NCBI RefSeq assembly: GCF_015694465.1
Contig: NZ_JADQDO010000001.1
Span: 744,001-808,000, forward strand
Length of the DNA: 64,000 bases
Direction of reading: 5' to 3'
DNA from: Microvirga alba
Lineage (GTDB): Bacteria > Pseudomonadota > Alphaproteobacteria > Rhizobiales > Beijerinckiaceae
This document shows positions 1 to 9,092 of the stretch, piece after piece (within the stretch, counting starts at the first letter, position 1; every line of letters begins with the position of its first letter). The notes under the pieces were generated by a model. That model saw only the letters and a program-made list of their open reading frames with translations, did no database searches and was not told the origin of the DNA. The translations under genes were made by a program, and so were the position numbers.

Positions 1-240
1 TGGGATGGGCGAGTTCAGGATCAGCCGCAGGTATCCGAGAAGATGCGCATTTTCCTCGTACACAACGAAAACCTGGTTCTCATCGTTCACGCTTGCTGCA
101 ATCTTCTCGGGGGTGAATTCTGCCAGAACGTAGTCGGAGAGTGCGTTCCTCAGTCCACTTTTCGCGTAAGTATGGAGCCAAACCTGGATCGATAGGGCCG
201 CCAAATTACTGGCATCGGAGGTCGTGGCTATGCGTATCAT
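1..240 (-). CDS. GNAT-family N-acetyltransferase, N-terminal part (runs off the window)
   Basis: The minus strand reads open for 80 codons from an ATG at 240 to the window edge without a stop. The translation begins MIRIATTSDASNLAAL and contains the F-V-V-Y-E-E-N-A-H-L-L-G-Y-L-R-L pattern. That is the usual GNAT layout: an N-terminal beta strand and helix with the first acetyl-CoA fold elements, then a hydrophobic strand pair. The acetyl-CoA binding loop (R/Q-x-x-G-x-G/A) should lie beyond the window, so neither substrate nor activity can be read. The call rests on fold pattern only. Confidence 0.6.
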   Translation of the reverse strand, partial: MIRIATTSDASNLAALSIQVWLHTYAKSGLRNALSDYVLAEFTPEKIAASVNDENQVFVVYEENAHLLGYLRLILNSPIP

Positions 241-550
241 CGACTTTCTTCCCGCCGTGCAAGGCAACAGCCGCCTTGTGACGGGGAGCAATCTACACGC
301 TGAAGTTCTGGCTTTCATTCGCCGGCAATCGAATGGCTGGGTACGGCGCGGGGAAGTTGTGGAATACCGGGTTGTGAGCGGATTTATGTGATCCGGAGCA
401 GGGCTCCTTGTGTCGGCGAAAGACCCAAGGTCGCCCGATGGGCGGCCTTGCTGTTGTAGGCTCTACGAGATGAGCGCTCCGCGTGAGGCGGATTGATGCG
501 GGCGCCAGTCCCGGCGCAACGCCTTTCGGTCCGCTCCGCAGAGTCTTGCT
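241..550. other. Intergenic stretch with one terminator-like hairpin
   Basis: About 310 bases lie between the leftward GNAT gene start and the leftward deaminase stop. The only structure I see is the hairpin at 427-449. No convincing gene is present; a short forward open frame near 384-581 has no ribosome site or recognisable protein pattern. Confidence 0.5.
427..449 (-). terminator. Hairpin downstream of the deaminase gene
   Basis: AAGGTCGCCC and GGGCGGCCTT pair (one T-G wobble) around a GAT loop. The hairpin sits 100 bases past the deaminase stop and could end its leftward transcript. The trailing T-run is weak. The core CGCCC-GAT-GGGCGGCCT resembles the hairpins at 44.0 and 46.25 kb. Confidence 0.45.
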
Positions 551-1456
551 TCAGTACTGAAGTTTCTTGCTGCGTTTCCAAAGGTTGAACGCATCGAGGG
601 AGTTTGCGACGGACGACTGAAGCGCCCTGACGCCCTTGCGCTCACGGTAAGGCTGCGCGAGTTCCGCATAAAGAGCCTCATCCGAGAAGCTGGCTCCTTG
701 CACGGCGGCGTCGTAGCGCGTCGCCGCGAAAACGAGTTTAGGGATGCGAGCCCAATAGATGGCTGCGTAGCACATCGGACAGGGCTCTGCGGACGAGTAG
801 ATGACGCAGTGCGACGTCGCGCCTTTCTGAGGAAGCTTCGCCTCCTCCTTCTTGATGCCGTCGAGGCTGAACACCCCGAGCTCACGGCAGGCGGCGCGGA
901 TGGCCGTGACCTCCGCATGGGCCGTGGGATCCCGCCATTCGGGCACGTGGTTATGATTGCGCCAGTAACGGATGACCTCGCCGGTCTCATCGTCGATCTG
1001 GAGGATGACCGCCCCGAAAGGGCCGCCGCCGCTCTCGACCGAGATGCGGGCTTCATCCGATGCCATCCGCATCCATTGATTGCCCGCGACTTCGATGCCG
1101 TCATAAACGCCCGCGGCCTTGATGTTGTGAGCGTGCGACGGAACATTCCGGCAGAGCGCTTCGGGCTCGATCGTGCATTTGGGGTCGTAGCCGTTCCACT
1201 CCTGGACGTAGCCGAACAGGGGACGATCCTTCAGCGGAGCCGGCTCGCCCTCATAGGGCTTCCCCCATGGAATGGCCGACATGTTCGTCGTTGCCGGATT
1301 GTAGGGATAGCAGAAGTTCCCGTCGGCCGGCGTCGCGGCAAAGGTCGGGCGTGTGCTCGTGGCCCCAGCCGCCAGACCGCCGATCGCGGCAGCAAGGCCG
1401 CGCAGCAATCCCTTGCGGGTCAGTCCGTGATGATGGCTAGGATCGTTGCAAGTCAT
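551..1456 (-). CDS. Cytidine-deaminase-fold nucleoside/guanine deaminase with Tat-like leader
   Basis: A zinc hydrolytic deaminase of the CMP/dCMP/TadA/guanine-deaminase family. The H-A-E motif (about residues 180-182) supplies a zinc ligand and the catalytic Glu. The P-C-P-M-C motif (about 225-229) supplies the two Cys ligands. Unlike ordinary 150-residue deaminases it is 301 residues long. Its N-terminus has T-R-K-G-L-L-R followed by an alanine/glycine-rich hydrophobic segment and a possible T-F-A cleavage site near residue 40, a Tat-like export signal with RK in place of RR. The ATG at 1456 is chosen because GGGGGA lies just upstream. Residues 40-130 match no domain I recognise. The substrate cannot be assigned. 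Confidence 0.75.
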   Translation of the reverse strand: MTCNDPSHHHGLTRKGLLRGLAAAIGGLAAGATSTRPTFAATPADGNFCYPYNPATTNMSAIPWGKPYEGEPAPLKDRPLFGYVQEWNGYDPKCTIEPEALCRNVPSHAHNIKAAGVYDGIEVAGNQWMRMASDEARISVESGGGPFGAVILQIDDETGEVIRYWRNHNHVPEWRDPTAHAEVTAIRAACRELGVFSLDGIKKEEAKLPQKGATSHCVIYSSAEPCPMCYAAIYWARIPKLVFAATRYDAAVQGASFSDEALYAELAQPYRERKGVRALQSSVANSLDAFNLWKRSKKLQY

Positions 1457-1697
1457 GAGGTCCCCCAAAGCGCCCGGGCGGCGCGGCGTGCTCAAGCTAA
1501 GCTATAATAGATCAAGCTTACAGAGGGTCTTCTCATGTATATTCTTCATGAACCCTACGTCAGAGCGATTTATATGTTTGAAGTTGAGGCAGCGCGCGAT
1601 GGCGCTTGTTCCAAGGCCGGGTCGGGCCCGCGCCTGCGTTTGCGTGTTACGCGGGTTGTGCTCTATTGGCGCCATCAGGACATGTCAGGGGACAACG

Positions 1698-2357
1698 ATG
1701 ACCTTGCAGCTTTTTGCCCATCCTTTCTCCTCCTACTGCCAGAAGGTGCTCGTTGCGCTGTACGAAAATGGCACCCGTTTCGAATTTCGCACGCTGGGTC
1801 CCGACGATGCGCAGAATGCGGCCGAGTGGATGGCTCTGTGGCCGCTGAAGCGCTTTCCTGTGCTTCTGGACGAGGGCTGCACGGTGGCGGAGGCGAGCAT
1901 CATCATCGAGCATCTCGGGCTTCATCATCCCGGCCCGGTGCAACTCGTTCCGGAAGACCCGCGCGCCGCGCTTTCCGTGCGAATGATGGATCGCTTTTTC
2001 GACAACTACATCATGACGCCGATGCAAAAGATCGTGCTCGACAGCATCCGGCTGGAAGAGGCACGTGACCCCCACGGCGTGACGGAGGTGCGCAACCTGC
2101 TCGACGTCGCCTATCACTGGCTCGACGGTGTCATGGCGGCCCGCGAATGGGCGGCGGGTGATGCCTTCAGCCTTGCCGATTGCGCGGCTGCGCCGGCCCT
2201 TTTTTACGCGGATTGGGCGCATCCGATCAGCGACGCGTTTTCTCACGTGCATGCTTACCGACGCCGCTTGCTCGCGCGCCCGTCCTTCGCGCGCGCCGTC
2301 GACGAAGCGCGGCCCTATCGCTCACTCTTCCCGCTCGGGGCGCCCGATCGCGACTGA
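1698..2357 (+). CDS. Glutathione S-transferase family protein
   Basis: The 219-residue protein has the GST plan. The N-terminal thioredoxin-like half opens with L-F-A-H-P-F-S-S-Y-C-Q-K-V, places the cis-Pro in K-R-F-P-V-L and has E-A-S-I-I-I-E-H at the glutathione gamma-glutamyl site. The C-terminal half is helical, with the N-capping motif F-S-L-A-D-C-A. The ATG at 1698 follows GGGGACAACG. The gene stands alone between the divergent deaminase and the convergent RpiR regulator. Its electrophile substrate is unknown, and isomerase, dehalogenase or ligninolytic-type roles remain possible. Confidence 0.85.
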   Translation: MTLQLFAHPFSSYCQKVLVALYENGTRFEFRTLGPDDAQNAAEWMALWPLKRFPVLLDEGCTVAEASIIIEHLGLHHPGPVQLVPEDPRAALSVRMMDRFFDNYIMTPMQKIVLDSIRLEEARDPHGVTEVRNLLDVAYHWLDGVMAAREWAAGDAFSLADCAAAPALFYADWAHPISDAFSHVHAYRRRLLARPSFARAVDEARPYRSLFPLGAPDRD

Positions 2358-2601
2358 AACCTGGCAACTGAGAGCGCTCGGTTCACGAAGCTGTCTGTTC
2401 GGGGCCCGGATTTATCAGACGAACATTTGGCGGCGGATCGAATTAGCGAGCCGTCGCACGACCTTGCTTGCAGTCCGCCTCTGACACCCTTTCCGGAGAT
2501 TCAAAATCCATTTCCAGGGCCCGATGGTGGAATTTCGAAGGAACTCGCGGTCCTGATCCGCCTACCGATCTCGATCGCCAATGATGGATGCGGTGCATGA
2601 A

Positions 2602-3474
2602 TCATTGATGAAACGTCCAAAGCAGATTTTCGCTCAGCTCCTTGAGGGCTTCAACGGCATCGGGACGTTCGCGCGCGACGGCTGTGATCAGTGCGTCGGC
2701 GAGTGCGAAGGTCGCTGATGGAGAGTTCGGCAGCAGCCGGTTGCGTGCCGGAGCAAACAACGTCATGTCTGCCATTCGCGCGAGCGGCGATGTTGGTGCG
2801 TCAGTGAGGGCCAGCACGACCGCGCCGCGCTCTTTGGCAAGGCCCGTCAAGTCGAGTGTGGCGCGCGAGTAGCGGGGCATCGAGACCGCGAGCACGAGAT
2901 CGTTTGGCCCGGCCGACATCATATGCCGGATGGCCCGTTCCGGGCCGCCCCGCGAAGCCGCGAAGATCACGTTTGCGTCGAGATAAAGCGCCAGCCCGTC
3001 CTCCAGGTAAGCCGCAACGTGGTGGCTCGCGCCGGATCCGACGATGAAGATGCGGCGAGACTGGAGCAAAGCCGCGATGGCACGCGTCGAGACGTCCTCC
3101 TCCAATGTGGAGATCGCCTCCTCGAGATTCGCCGACTGATCCTTCAGGGCAGTGACGAGCGTCGCGAATGTCGACCCTGCGATCGCGCGGGCACCGGCGA
3201 GGCTGTCGACTGGCGCGAGCGCGAGTTTCAGGGCCGACGACAGGGCGGTCCGAAATTCGCCATAGCCACTGTAGCCAAGGGTCCGCACGAAACGCGTCAC
3301 CGTCGCCGTCGATGTGCCGCTTCTCTCGGCGAGACCCTCGATTGTCATCGTCGCCGTGTCGAGTGGGTTTTGCAGCACGAAGTCCGCCGCGTTGCGATGT
3401 GCGTTGCTAAGCGATGGATAGACAAGCGCGATCCGGTTGGCGAGGTCAGTCGTCGGCTTCAAAGCAGGTGACAT
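2602..3474 (-). CDS. RpiR/MurR-family transcriptional regulator (HTH + SIS)
   Basis: The 290-residue protein has an N-terminal HTH_6 domain (about 5-80, recognition segment R-S-G-T-S-T-A-T-V-T-R-F-V-R) and a C-terminal SIS phosphosugar-binding domain (about 135-265, starting R-R-I-F-I-V-G-S-G-A-S). Family members sense phosphorylated sugars or amino-sugar metabolites. It is transcribed divergently from the peptide-type ABC operon beginning at 3574, so it is the likely local regulator through the 99-base shared intergenic region. The inducer is unknown; a MurR-like muropeptide or amino-sugar signal is inference from context. Confidence 0.88.
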   Translation of the reverse strand: MSPALKPTTDLANRIALVYPSLSNAHRNAADFVLQNPLDTATMTIEGLAERSGTSTATVTRFVRTLGYSGYGEFRTALSSALKLALAPVDSLAGARAIAGSTFATLVTALKDQSANLEEAISTLEEDVSTRAIAALLQSRRIFIVGSGASHHVAAYLEDGLALYLDANVIFAASRGGPERAIRHMMSAGPNDLVLAVSMPRYSRATLDLTGLAKERGAVVLALTDAPTSPLARMADMTLFAPARNRLLPNSPSATFALADALITAVARERPDAVEALKELSENLLWTFHQ

Positions 3475-3490
3475 CGCGGCTCCAGACAGA

Positions 3491-3552
3491 TTGACGTCAT
3501 AAAATTTTCATGATTTCTAATCTGAGAAAATAAAACTGTCAAAATGACGTAA
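3491..3552. promoter_or_regulatory. Candidate operator region between RpiR regulator and ABC operon
   Basis: The AT-rich divergent region holds TGACGTCA (3492-3499), an 8-bp palindrome, repeated as TGACGTAA (3545-3552), 53 bases or about five helical turns away. Between them lies ATAAAATTTTCAT, a near palindrome. These are plausible sites for the RpiR regulator or RNA polymerase. No binding data support this. Confidence 0.35.
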
Positions 3553-3573
3553 CAAGGGAACGGAGAAATATCG

Positions 3574-5184
3574 ATGCGCAGCCGTATTATGTTTGCATGC
3601 GTTGCTAGCACCTGCCTGCTCGCTGCCCCCGCCTGGGCGCAGTCGTTGCGGGTCGCGCTCAGTTCAGAGCCGACCGCGATCGACCCACACTATCATGATC
3701 TGTCGCCTAACAATGCCCTTGCTCTCCACATTTTCGAGGGCCTGACCAAACAGGACGAGAAGCAGAAGCTCCATCCGGGACTGGCGACATCCTGGGAGAA
3801 CGACGGCAAGAACAAGTGGACATTCAAGTTGCGCCAGGGCGTGACGTTCTCGAACGGCAAGCCCTTCTCGGCCGACGACGTGGTATTCACTTTCTGCCGC
3901 ACGTTGAAGAATGAGACCGCAATCGCTGGCTCCTTCGCGGACATCACAGGCGCCTTCGCCTCGGTCGAGGCGCCCGATCCGCAGACCATCGTCATCACCA
4001 CGAAGAGCCCTGATCCGCTGCTTCCGAACTTTCTCGCCAGTGTCGGCATCTTGAGCTCATCGATCATTCCGCATGACAAGTTGAGCTTCGATGTCGCCAA
4101 GAACTGCGGCGTAACGGGCGCATGGCCTGTTGTCGGAGACTTTAACGACGGTAAGCTCGCCATCGGCACCGGGCCCTACAAGTTCAAGAGCTATACGCGC
4201 GGTTCTAGCATCGAGCTGGAGCGCAATGCGAGCTACTGGGGGCAGGCCGAGCCTTGGGAGAGCGTGCGTTTCCTGCCGGTACCCAATGCCGGCCCGCGCC
4301 TCGCCGGTCTGCTTGCCGGCGATTATGATGTAATCGAAAATCCGGCTGCGCGCGATCTTGGTCGTCTCAAGGACGACAAGCGCTTCGGCTATGTGGTCAC
4401 GCCGTCGACACGGGTGATCTACTTCCAGCTCGATGTCGCGCGCGAACCGAGCCCCTTCGTCAAGGCGGAGAACGGCAAGAACCCGCTCAAGGATGAGCGC
4501 GTGCGCAAGGCGCTGTCTCTGGCCATCGATCGCGACGCCATCGTCAAGCGCATTATGGACGGTGCAGCCGAACCAGCCTACCAGTTCCTGCCGACGGGCA
4601 TGTTCGGCACACTGCCTAACCCGCCCGCGCTGCGTTACGATCCGGCGGCGGCCAAAAAGCTCCTCAGCGAGGCCGGTTATCCGAATGGCTTCCAGCTCAC
4701 GCTCGCGACGACTAATGATCGCTACATCAACGACAGCCAGATCACGCAGGCCGTCGCTCAATACCTGACGCAAGTCGGTATTCGCGCCGAGGTCGATGCC
4801 ATGACCCGCGCGGTCTACTTCCCGCGGCGCTCGAAGAAGGAGTTCAGCGTGGCGCTCGGCGGATGGGGCTCGACGAGCGGGGAGGCTTCTTCCTTCCTGC
4901 GCCAATGGCCTGCCACGCCGGACGAAGCCCAGACGATCGGTGGCTCGAATTACGGGGGTTATTTGGATCCGGATTACGACAAGCTGATCCGCGCCGCCAT
5001 TTCGACGCTCGATGATGCCAAGCGCTCGGAGCTTCTTCAGCAGGCCGGTGCAAAGGTTCTCGAAAGCAATGCCTTCATCCCGCTTCACTTCGAAAGCACG
5101 GTCTGGGCTTACAAAGCCAATCTGAACTATGTCGGACGCTCCGATCAGTTCACCATGGCCATGTCCGTCAAACCGGCGAAATGA
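3574..5184 (+). CDS. Peptide-type ABC transporter substrate-binding protein (SBP_bac_5)
   Basis: A 536-residue periplasmic binding protein of the DppA/OppA cluster. A Sec signal peptide ends in A-P-A-W-A-Q (cleavage near residue 22). The mature start L-R-V-A-L-S-S-E-P-T-A-I-D-P-H is the family signature, and G-T-G-P-Y-K-F marks the middle lobe. The ATG follows GGGAACGGAG. It is the first gene of an operon with two permeases, two ATPases and a hydrolase, all on the plus strand with short gaps or overlaps. The cluster also serves nickel, opines, glycosides and muropeptides, so the ligand is not fixed by sequence. Confidence 0.92.
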   Translation: MRSRIMFACVASTCLLAAPAWAQSLRVALSSEPTAIDPHYHDLSPNNALALHIFEGLTKQDEKQKLHPGLATSWENDGKNKWTFKLRQGVTFSNGKPFSADDVVFTFCRTLKNETAIAGSFADITGAFASVEAPDPQTIVITTKSPDPLLPNFLASVGILSSSIIPHDKLSFDVAKNCGVTGAWPVVGDFNDGKLAIGTGPYKFKSYTRGSSIELERNASYWGQAEPWESVRFLPVPNAGPRLAGLLAGDYDVIENPAARDLGRLKDDKRFGYVVTPSTRVIYFQLDVAREPSPFVKAENGKNPLKDERVRKALSLAIDRDAIVKRIMDGAAEPAYQFLPTGMFGTLPNPPALRYDPAAAKKLLSEAGYPNGFQLTLATTNDRYINDSQITQAVAQYLTQVGIRAEVDAMTRAVYFPRRSKKEFSVALGGWGSTSGEASSFLRQWPATPDEAQTIGGSNYGGYLDPDYDKLIRAAISTLDDAKRSELLQQAGAKVLESNAFIPLHFESTVWAYKANLNYVGRSDQFTMAMSVKPAK

Positions 5185-5222
5185 GCGATGGGTGAGAGCA
5201 TCAGTACTCTGATCCGCGCGTC

Positions 5223-6200
5223 ATGACGGCCTATGTTCTGCAGCGACTGATTCAGAGTGTTCTGGTTCTGCTCGCAGTCTCGGTCGTGGTCTTCTTTGCC
5301 GTCTACGGCATTGGAGACCCGATCGAACTTTTGGTGCCGCCGCAGGTAAGTGCCGCCGAGCGGGCGGCACTGGTCCGCCGACTTGGGCTCGATCTCCCTG
5401 TCTGGCAGCAGTACTTCACCTTCATGGGCAACGCCCTGAAGGGCGATCTCGGGCGCTCGTTCGTGCACGGCGTGCCCGCGATCGAACTCATTCTGGCCAG
5501 ACTGCCGGCCACCTTCGAACTCGTTCTTCTGGCGATGAGCCTGGCGGCGGCAGTTGGCGTGCCTCTCGGCCTCCTGGCCGGGCTCGATCCTGAAAGCCGC
5601 CCGGCTCGCTTGATCATGGGCGGAACGGTTCTCGGCTATTCGCTGCCGAGTTTCTGGAAAGGCATGATGTTGATCTTGCTCTTCGGCGTCGCGCTTGGCT
5701 GGCTGCCGACCGCGGGGCGCGGTGAGATGGTCTCGGTTTTGGGCTTTCAGACAAGCCTGTTGACCGTCGACGGGCTTCGGCATCTCCTTCTGCCGGCGCT
5801 CAACCTCGCCATTCCCAACATGGCGTTGATGATCCGGCTGGTCGCGGCCGGCACCACCGAGGCCATGACACAGGACTACGTCAAATATGCCCGTGCCAAA
5901 GGCGTGCGTCGCAAGCGCATCGTCGGTCGGCATGTGCTGCGCAACATCCTGATTCCTGTCGTCACCGTGGTGGGCATCGAATTCGGCAGCCTCGTCGCCT
6001 TTTCGACGATCACTGAAACCGTTTTCGCCTGGCCGGGCATGGGCAAGCTTTTGATCGACAGCATTTACCATCTCGATCGTCCGGTGGTTGTTGCCTATGT
6101 GCTGTTGGCGACTCTGCTGTTCGTTCTGGTGAATTTCCTTGTCGACATCCTCTACGCGGCGCTCGATCCGCGCGTGAAGCTGACCGGAGAGATGGCATGA
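5223..6200 (+). CDS. ABC transporter permease, DppB/OppB type
   Basis: A 325-residue inner-membrane permease with about six transmembrane segments. The cytoplasmic EAA loop reads Y-A-R-A-K-G-V-R-R-K-R-I-V-G-R-H-V-L-R-N, where the ATPase couples. The N-terminal Y-V-L-Q-R-L-I-Q-S-V start is typical of the DppB family. It lies 38 bases after the binding protein and overlaps the next permease by four bases, indicating translational coupling. Confidence 0.92.
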   Translation: MTAYVLQRLIQSVLVLLAVSVVVFFAVYGIGDPIELLVPPQVSAAERAALVRRLGLDLPVWQQYFTFMGNALKGDLGRSFVHGVPAIELILARLPATFELVLLAMSLAAAVGVPLGLLAGLDPESRPARLIMGGTVLGYSLPSFWKGMMLILLFGVALGWLPTAGRGEMVSVLGFQTSLLTVDGLRHLLLPALNLAIPNMALMIRLVAAGTTEAMTQDYVKYARAKGVRRKRIVGRHVLRNILIPVVTVVGIEFGSLVAFSTITETVFAWPGMGKLLIDSIYHLDRPVVVAYVLLATLLFVLVNFLVDILYAALDPRVKLTGEMA

Positions 6201-7108
6201 GCCCGTCAGGATCGAGCACGCAGGGTATCCCGGCTTACGCCGATACCCCCTTGCGGCAAAAGGTGCTTCGCCGCATCCGAAGCCGCCCGACAACGCGCGG
6301 GGCCGCAATCCTTCTCGGCGGATTCGTGCTTCTCGCGCTGCTCGCCCCCTTCATCGCGCCTCAGAACCCACACGATCTTGCCTCGCTGAGCGTGATGGAC
6401 AATCGCCTTGCGCCAGGCACGGGCGGTATGACCGGCATGGTCTACTGGCTCGGGACCGACGCCCAGGGCCGCGACATGTTGAGCGCCATCCTCTACGGCC
6501 TTCGGACCAGCCTTCTGGTCGGGTTGTCGTCGACTGCTGGAGCCCTTGCCATCGGCGTTGCCGCAGGTCTTGTCGCCGCACAGCTGGGAGGAGCCGTCGA
6601 TGCCGCAATCATGCGCGTCGTCGACTTCATGCTCGGCTTCCCTTCGATCCTTGTTGCGCTCGTTCTTCTCGCGTCGATAGGCCGAGGGGTGGACAAGGTG
6701 ATCATCGCGATCATCCTGGTGCAATGGGCGCAATATGCCCGATTGATGCGGGCATCCGCGCTTGTCGAGCGGCGCAAGGAATATATCGAGGCCGCCATCA
6801 ATTTCGGTTTGCCGACGCGCCACATTATGCTGGCACATCTTCTGCCGAATTCGATCGGATCGGTGCTTGTCGTTTCGACGATCAGCATCGCGGGTGCGAT
6901 CACGCTCGAAGCGACCCTGTCGTTCCTCGGCGTCGGTGTACCGGTGACGCAACCTTCGCTCGGTCTTCTGATCGCCAACGGTTTCGAGTTCCTGCTCTCC
7001 GGCGAATACTGGATCGCGGTCTTCCCCGGCATCGCTCTCGTGCTGTTGATCATGTCACTCAACGTCGTAGGCGACCGTCTGCGTCGCAGCTTCAACGTGA
7101 GGGCCTGA
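6197..7108 (+). CDS. ABC transporter permease, DppC/OppC type
   Basis: A 303-residue partner permease. It has the OppC N-terminal membrane segment after a charged cytoplasmic tail, the W-L-G-T-D-A-Q-G-R-D-M family motif in the first periplasmic region, and an EAA loop with Y-I-E-A-A-I-N-F-G-L. It overlaps both neighbours (ATGA with the preceding permease, one base with the following ATPase), so it belongs to the same transcript. Confidence 0.92.
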   Translation: MSPSGSSTQGIPAYADTPLRQKVLRRIRSRPTTRGAAILLGGFVLLALLAPFIAPQNPHDLASLSVMDNRLAPGTGGMTGMVYWLGTDAQGRDMLSAILYGLRTSLLVGLSSTAGALAIGVAAGLVAAQLGGAVDAAIMRVVDFMLGFPSILVALVLLASIGRGVDKVIIAIILVQWAQYARLMRASALVERRKEYIEAAINFGLPTRHIMLAHLLPNSIGSVLVVSTISIAGAITLEATLSFLGVGVPVTQPSLGLLIANGFEFLLSGEYWIAVFPGIALVLLIMSLNVVGDRLRRSFNVRA

Positions 7109-8088
7109 TGACAGCGCCACTGCTCGAAGTTCGTGGTCTCAAGACCGTGTTCCATGCGCTCGATGGCGCATGGCCGGCGGTTGATGGCGTCGATCTCGTC
7201 GTGCGGCGGGGCGAAGTGCTTGGCCTCGTCGGAGAATCGGGATCCGGCAAGTCCGTGACCGGCTTCTCGTTAGTCCAGCTCATCGATGCGCCGGGCGAGG
7301 TTATCGCCGGTGATGTGCTCTTCAATGGGGAGGATTTGCGTCTTGCCTCTGGCGAGCGATTGCGCAGCCTGCGGGGAGATCGCATCGCGATGATCTTCCA
7401 GGATCCGTTGATGACGCTGAATCCCGTGCTCAGCATCGGCGAGCAGATGTGCGAGGCGATCCTGGAACATCGCGACTGCAGCAGACAGGATGCTTTGAAC
7501 GCGGCCGCGAAGGCCCTGTCGCGTGTCGGCATCTCATCTCCCGAGACCCGGCTGAAGCAGTTTCCGCACGAATTCTCCGGCGGCATGCGCCAGCGCGTCG
7601 CGATTGCGACGGCGCTCCTGAACGAACCGGACCTCATCATCGCCGATGAGCCGACAACCGCCCTCGATGTCACGATCCAGAGCCAGATCCTGTATGAGGT
7701 CCAGAAGCTCAGCCGCGAATCCGGCACCGCGATTCTGTGGATCACGCACGATCTCGCCGTGGTCGCCGAACTCGCCGATCGGGTAGCCGTGATGTATGCT
7801 GGGCGGATCGTCGAGACGGGTCCGGTGGACGATATCCTCGATCATCCGCTTCATCCCTATACGCTCGGCCTGCTCAACTCGTCAGCGGCGACGATCAACC
7901 CCGGAGAGCGGCTGAAACAGATCGATGGCGCGGCCCCGCGTATCGACTCTCGTCCGAGCGGTTGTCCGTTTCGCCCACGTTGTGAGCGGGTTCTGCCATC
8001 CTGCGCGGAAGAGGACCCGATGCCGCAAATCAGAGGCGAGCGCATCTTCCGCTGCCACAATCCCGTTCCCCACGGCGAAGCGTCATGA
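7108..8088 (+). CDS. ABC transporter ATP-binding protein, DppD/OppD type
   Basis: A 326-residue ATPase. Walker A is G-E-S-G-S-G-K-S (about 42-49), the signature is F-S-G-G-M-R-Q-R (about 156-163), and Walker B leads into D-E-P-T-T-A-L-D. The C-terminal S-G-C-P-F-R-P-R-C segment is the oligopeptide-transporter extension. The ATG at 7108 overlaps the permease stop by one base; longer upstream frames lie inside the permease and are not credible starts. Confidence 0.92.
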   Translation: MTAPLLEVRGLKTVFHALDGAWPAVDGVDLVVRRGEVLGLVGESGSGKSVTGFSLVQLIDAPGEVIAGDVLFNGEDLRLASGERLRSLRGDRIAMIFQDPLMTLNPVLSIGEQMCEAILEHRDCSRQDALNAAAKALSRVGISSPETRLKQFPHEFSGGMRQRVAIATALLNEPDLIIADEPTTALDVTIQSQILYEVQKLSRESGTAILWITHDLAVVAELADRVAVMYAGRIVETGPVDDILDHPLHPYTLGLLNSSAATINPGERLKQIDGAAPRIDSRPSGCPFRPRCERVLPSCAEEDPMPQIRGERIFRCHNPVPHGEAS

Positions 8089-9092
8089 CCGAGCCCTTCT
8101 TTGAACTGCGCGGCGTGAAGAAGCACTACCGCGGCAAGTCGACGTTCGCCGAACGAATCCTCGCAGCTGCTGGGCGGGGAGCACCACCCCGCACTCTGCG
8201 CGCGGTCGACGGCGTCGATCTCACTGTCACGCGCGGCGAGGTGCTCGGGCTCGTCGGCGAGTCCGGATGTGGCAAGTCGACGTTGGCACGCATCGCGACG
8301 GGCATTCTCAAGCCGAGTTCCGGCGAGGTCGTCTACGACAGGCAGCCGGTCGCAGCGCTCAAGGGCAAGGAGCGGCTGGATTTCCTGCTGAAAGTCCAGA
8401 TGATTTTCCAGGACCCTTATGCGTCGCTCAATCCACGCATGCGCGTGAGCCGGATCGTGGGCGAGGCGCTCAGCGTCCATCGTCTTTTGCCGAAGAACGA
8501 GATCGACGCTGCGGTCGACAAGGCGTTGACGGAGGTCGGGCTCGATCTCGCTTATCGCGACCGCTACCCGCATCAGTTTTCCGGCGGCCAGCGTCAACGC
8601 ATCGGCATCGCCCGCGCACTGGTGGTGAAGCCTGATTTCCTTGTCTGCGACGAGCCGGTTTCGGCGCTCGATGTCTCGATCCAGGCGCAGGTCATCAACC
8701 TGTTCATGGATGTGCGCGAGCGGTATGGGCTGACCTACCTCTTTGTCAGCCACGACCTCGGCATCGTCCGGCATATCAGCGACCGGGTCGCGATCATGTA
8801 TCTCGGACGCATCGTCGAGATCGGCTCCGCCGCCGCTATCTTCGCTGAGCCCGCCCACCCCTATAGCGCTGCGCTGATCAAGGCGAGTCCGTCCGCGACG
8901 CGCCGCAAGCACCAGTTTCAGCCGCTCACGGGCGAACTGCCTTCACCGCTCGCGCCACCGAGCGGTTGCCCGTTCCATCCGCGCTGTGACCGCGCCATGT
9001 CTGTTTGCCGCGAGGTTCGCCCCGTTCTCACAGAAATCGCGCCGGGCCGCAGCGCTGCCTGCCATTTGCATACGTCTCCGGAGTCCGCATGA
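8085..9092 (+). CDS. ABC transporter ATP-binding protein, DppF/OppF type
   Basis: A 335-residue second ATPase of the importer. Walker A is G-E-S-G-C-G-K-S (about 58-65), the signature F-S-G-G-Q-R-Q-R, then C-D-E-P-V-S-A-L-D-V-S. The C-terminal S-G-C-P-F-H-P-R-C extension again marks the peptide/opine class. Its ATG overlaps the DppD stop (ATGA), and its own stop overlaps the start of the hydrolase gene. Together the operon encodes a complete five-component importer. Confidence 0.92.
   Translation: MTEPFFELRGVKKHYRGKSTFAERILAAAGRGAPPRTLRAVDGVDLTVTRGEVLGLVGESGCGKSTLARIATGILKPSSGEVVYDRQPVAALKGKERLDFLLKVQMIFQDPYASLNPRMRVSRIVGEALSVHRLLPKNEIDAAVDKALTEVGLDLAYRDRYPHQFSGGQRQRIGIARALVVKPDFLVCDEPVSALDVSIQAQVINLFMDVRERYGLTYLFVSHDLGIVRHISDRVAIMYLGRIVEIGSAAAIFAEPAHPYSAALIKASPSATRRKHQFQPLTGELPSPLAPPSGCPFHPRCDRAMSVCREVRPVLTEIAPGRSAACHLHTSPESA

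Noticed and set aside
5145-6308. A 387-codon minus-strand frame opposite the DppB-type permease
   Set aside because: Antisense of a membrane protein; strongly hydrophilic and without any protein-family pattern.
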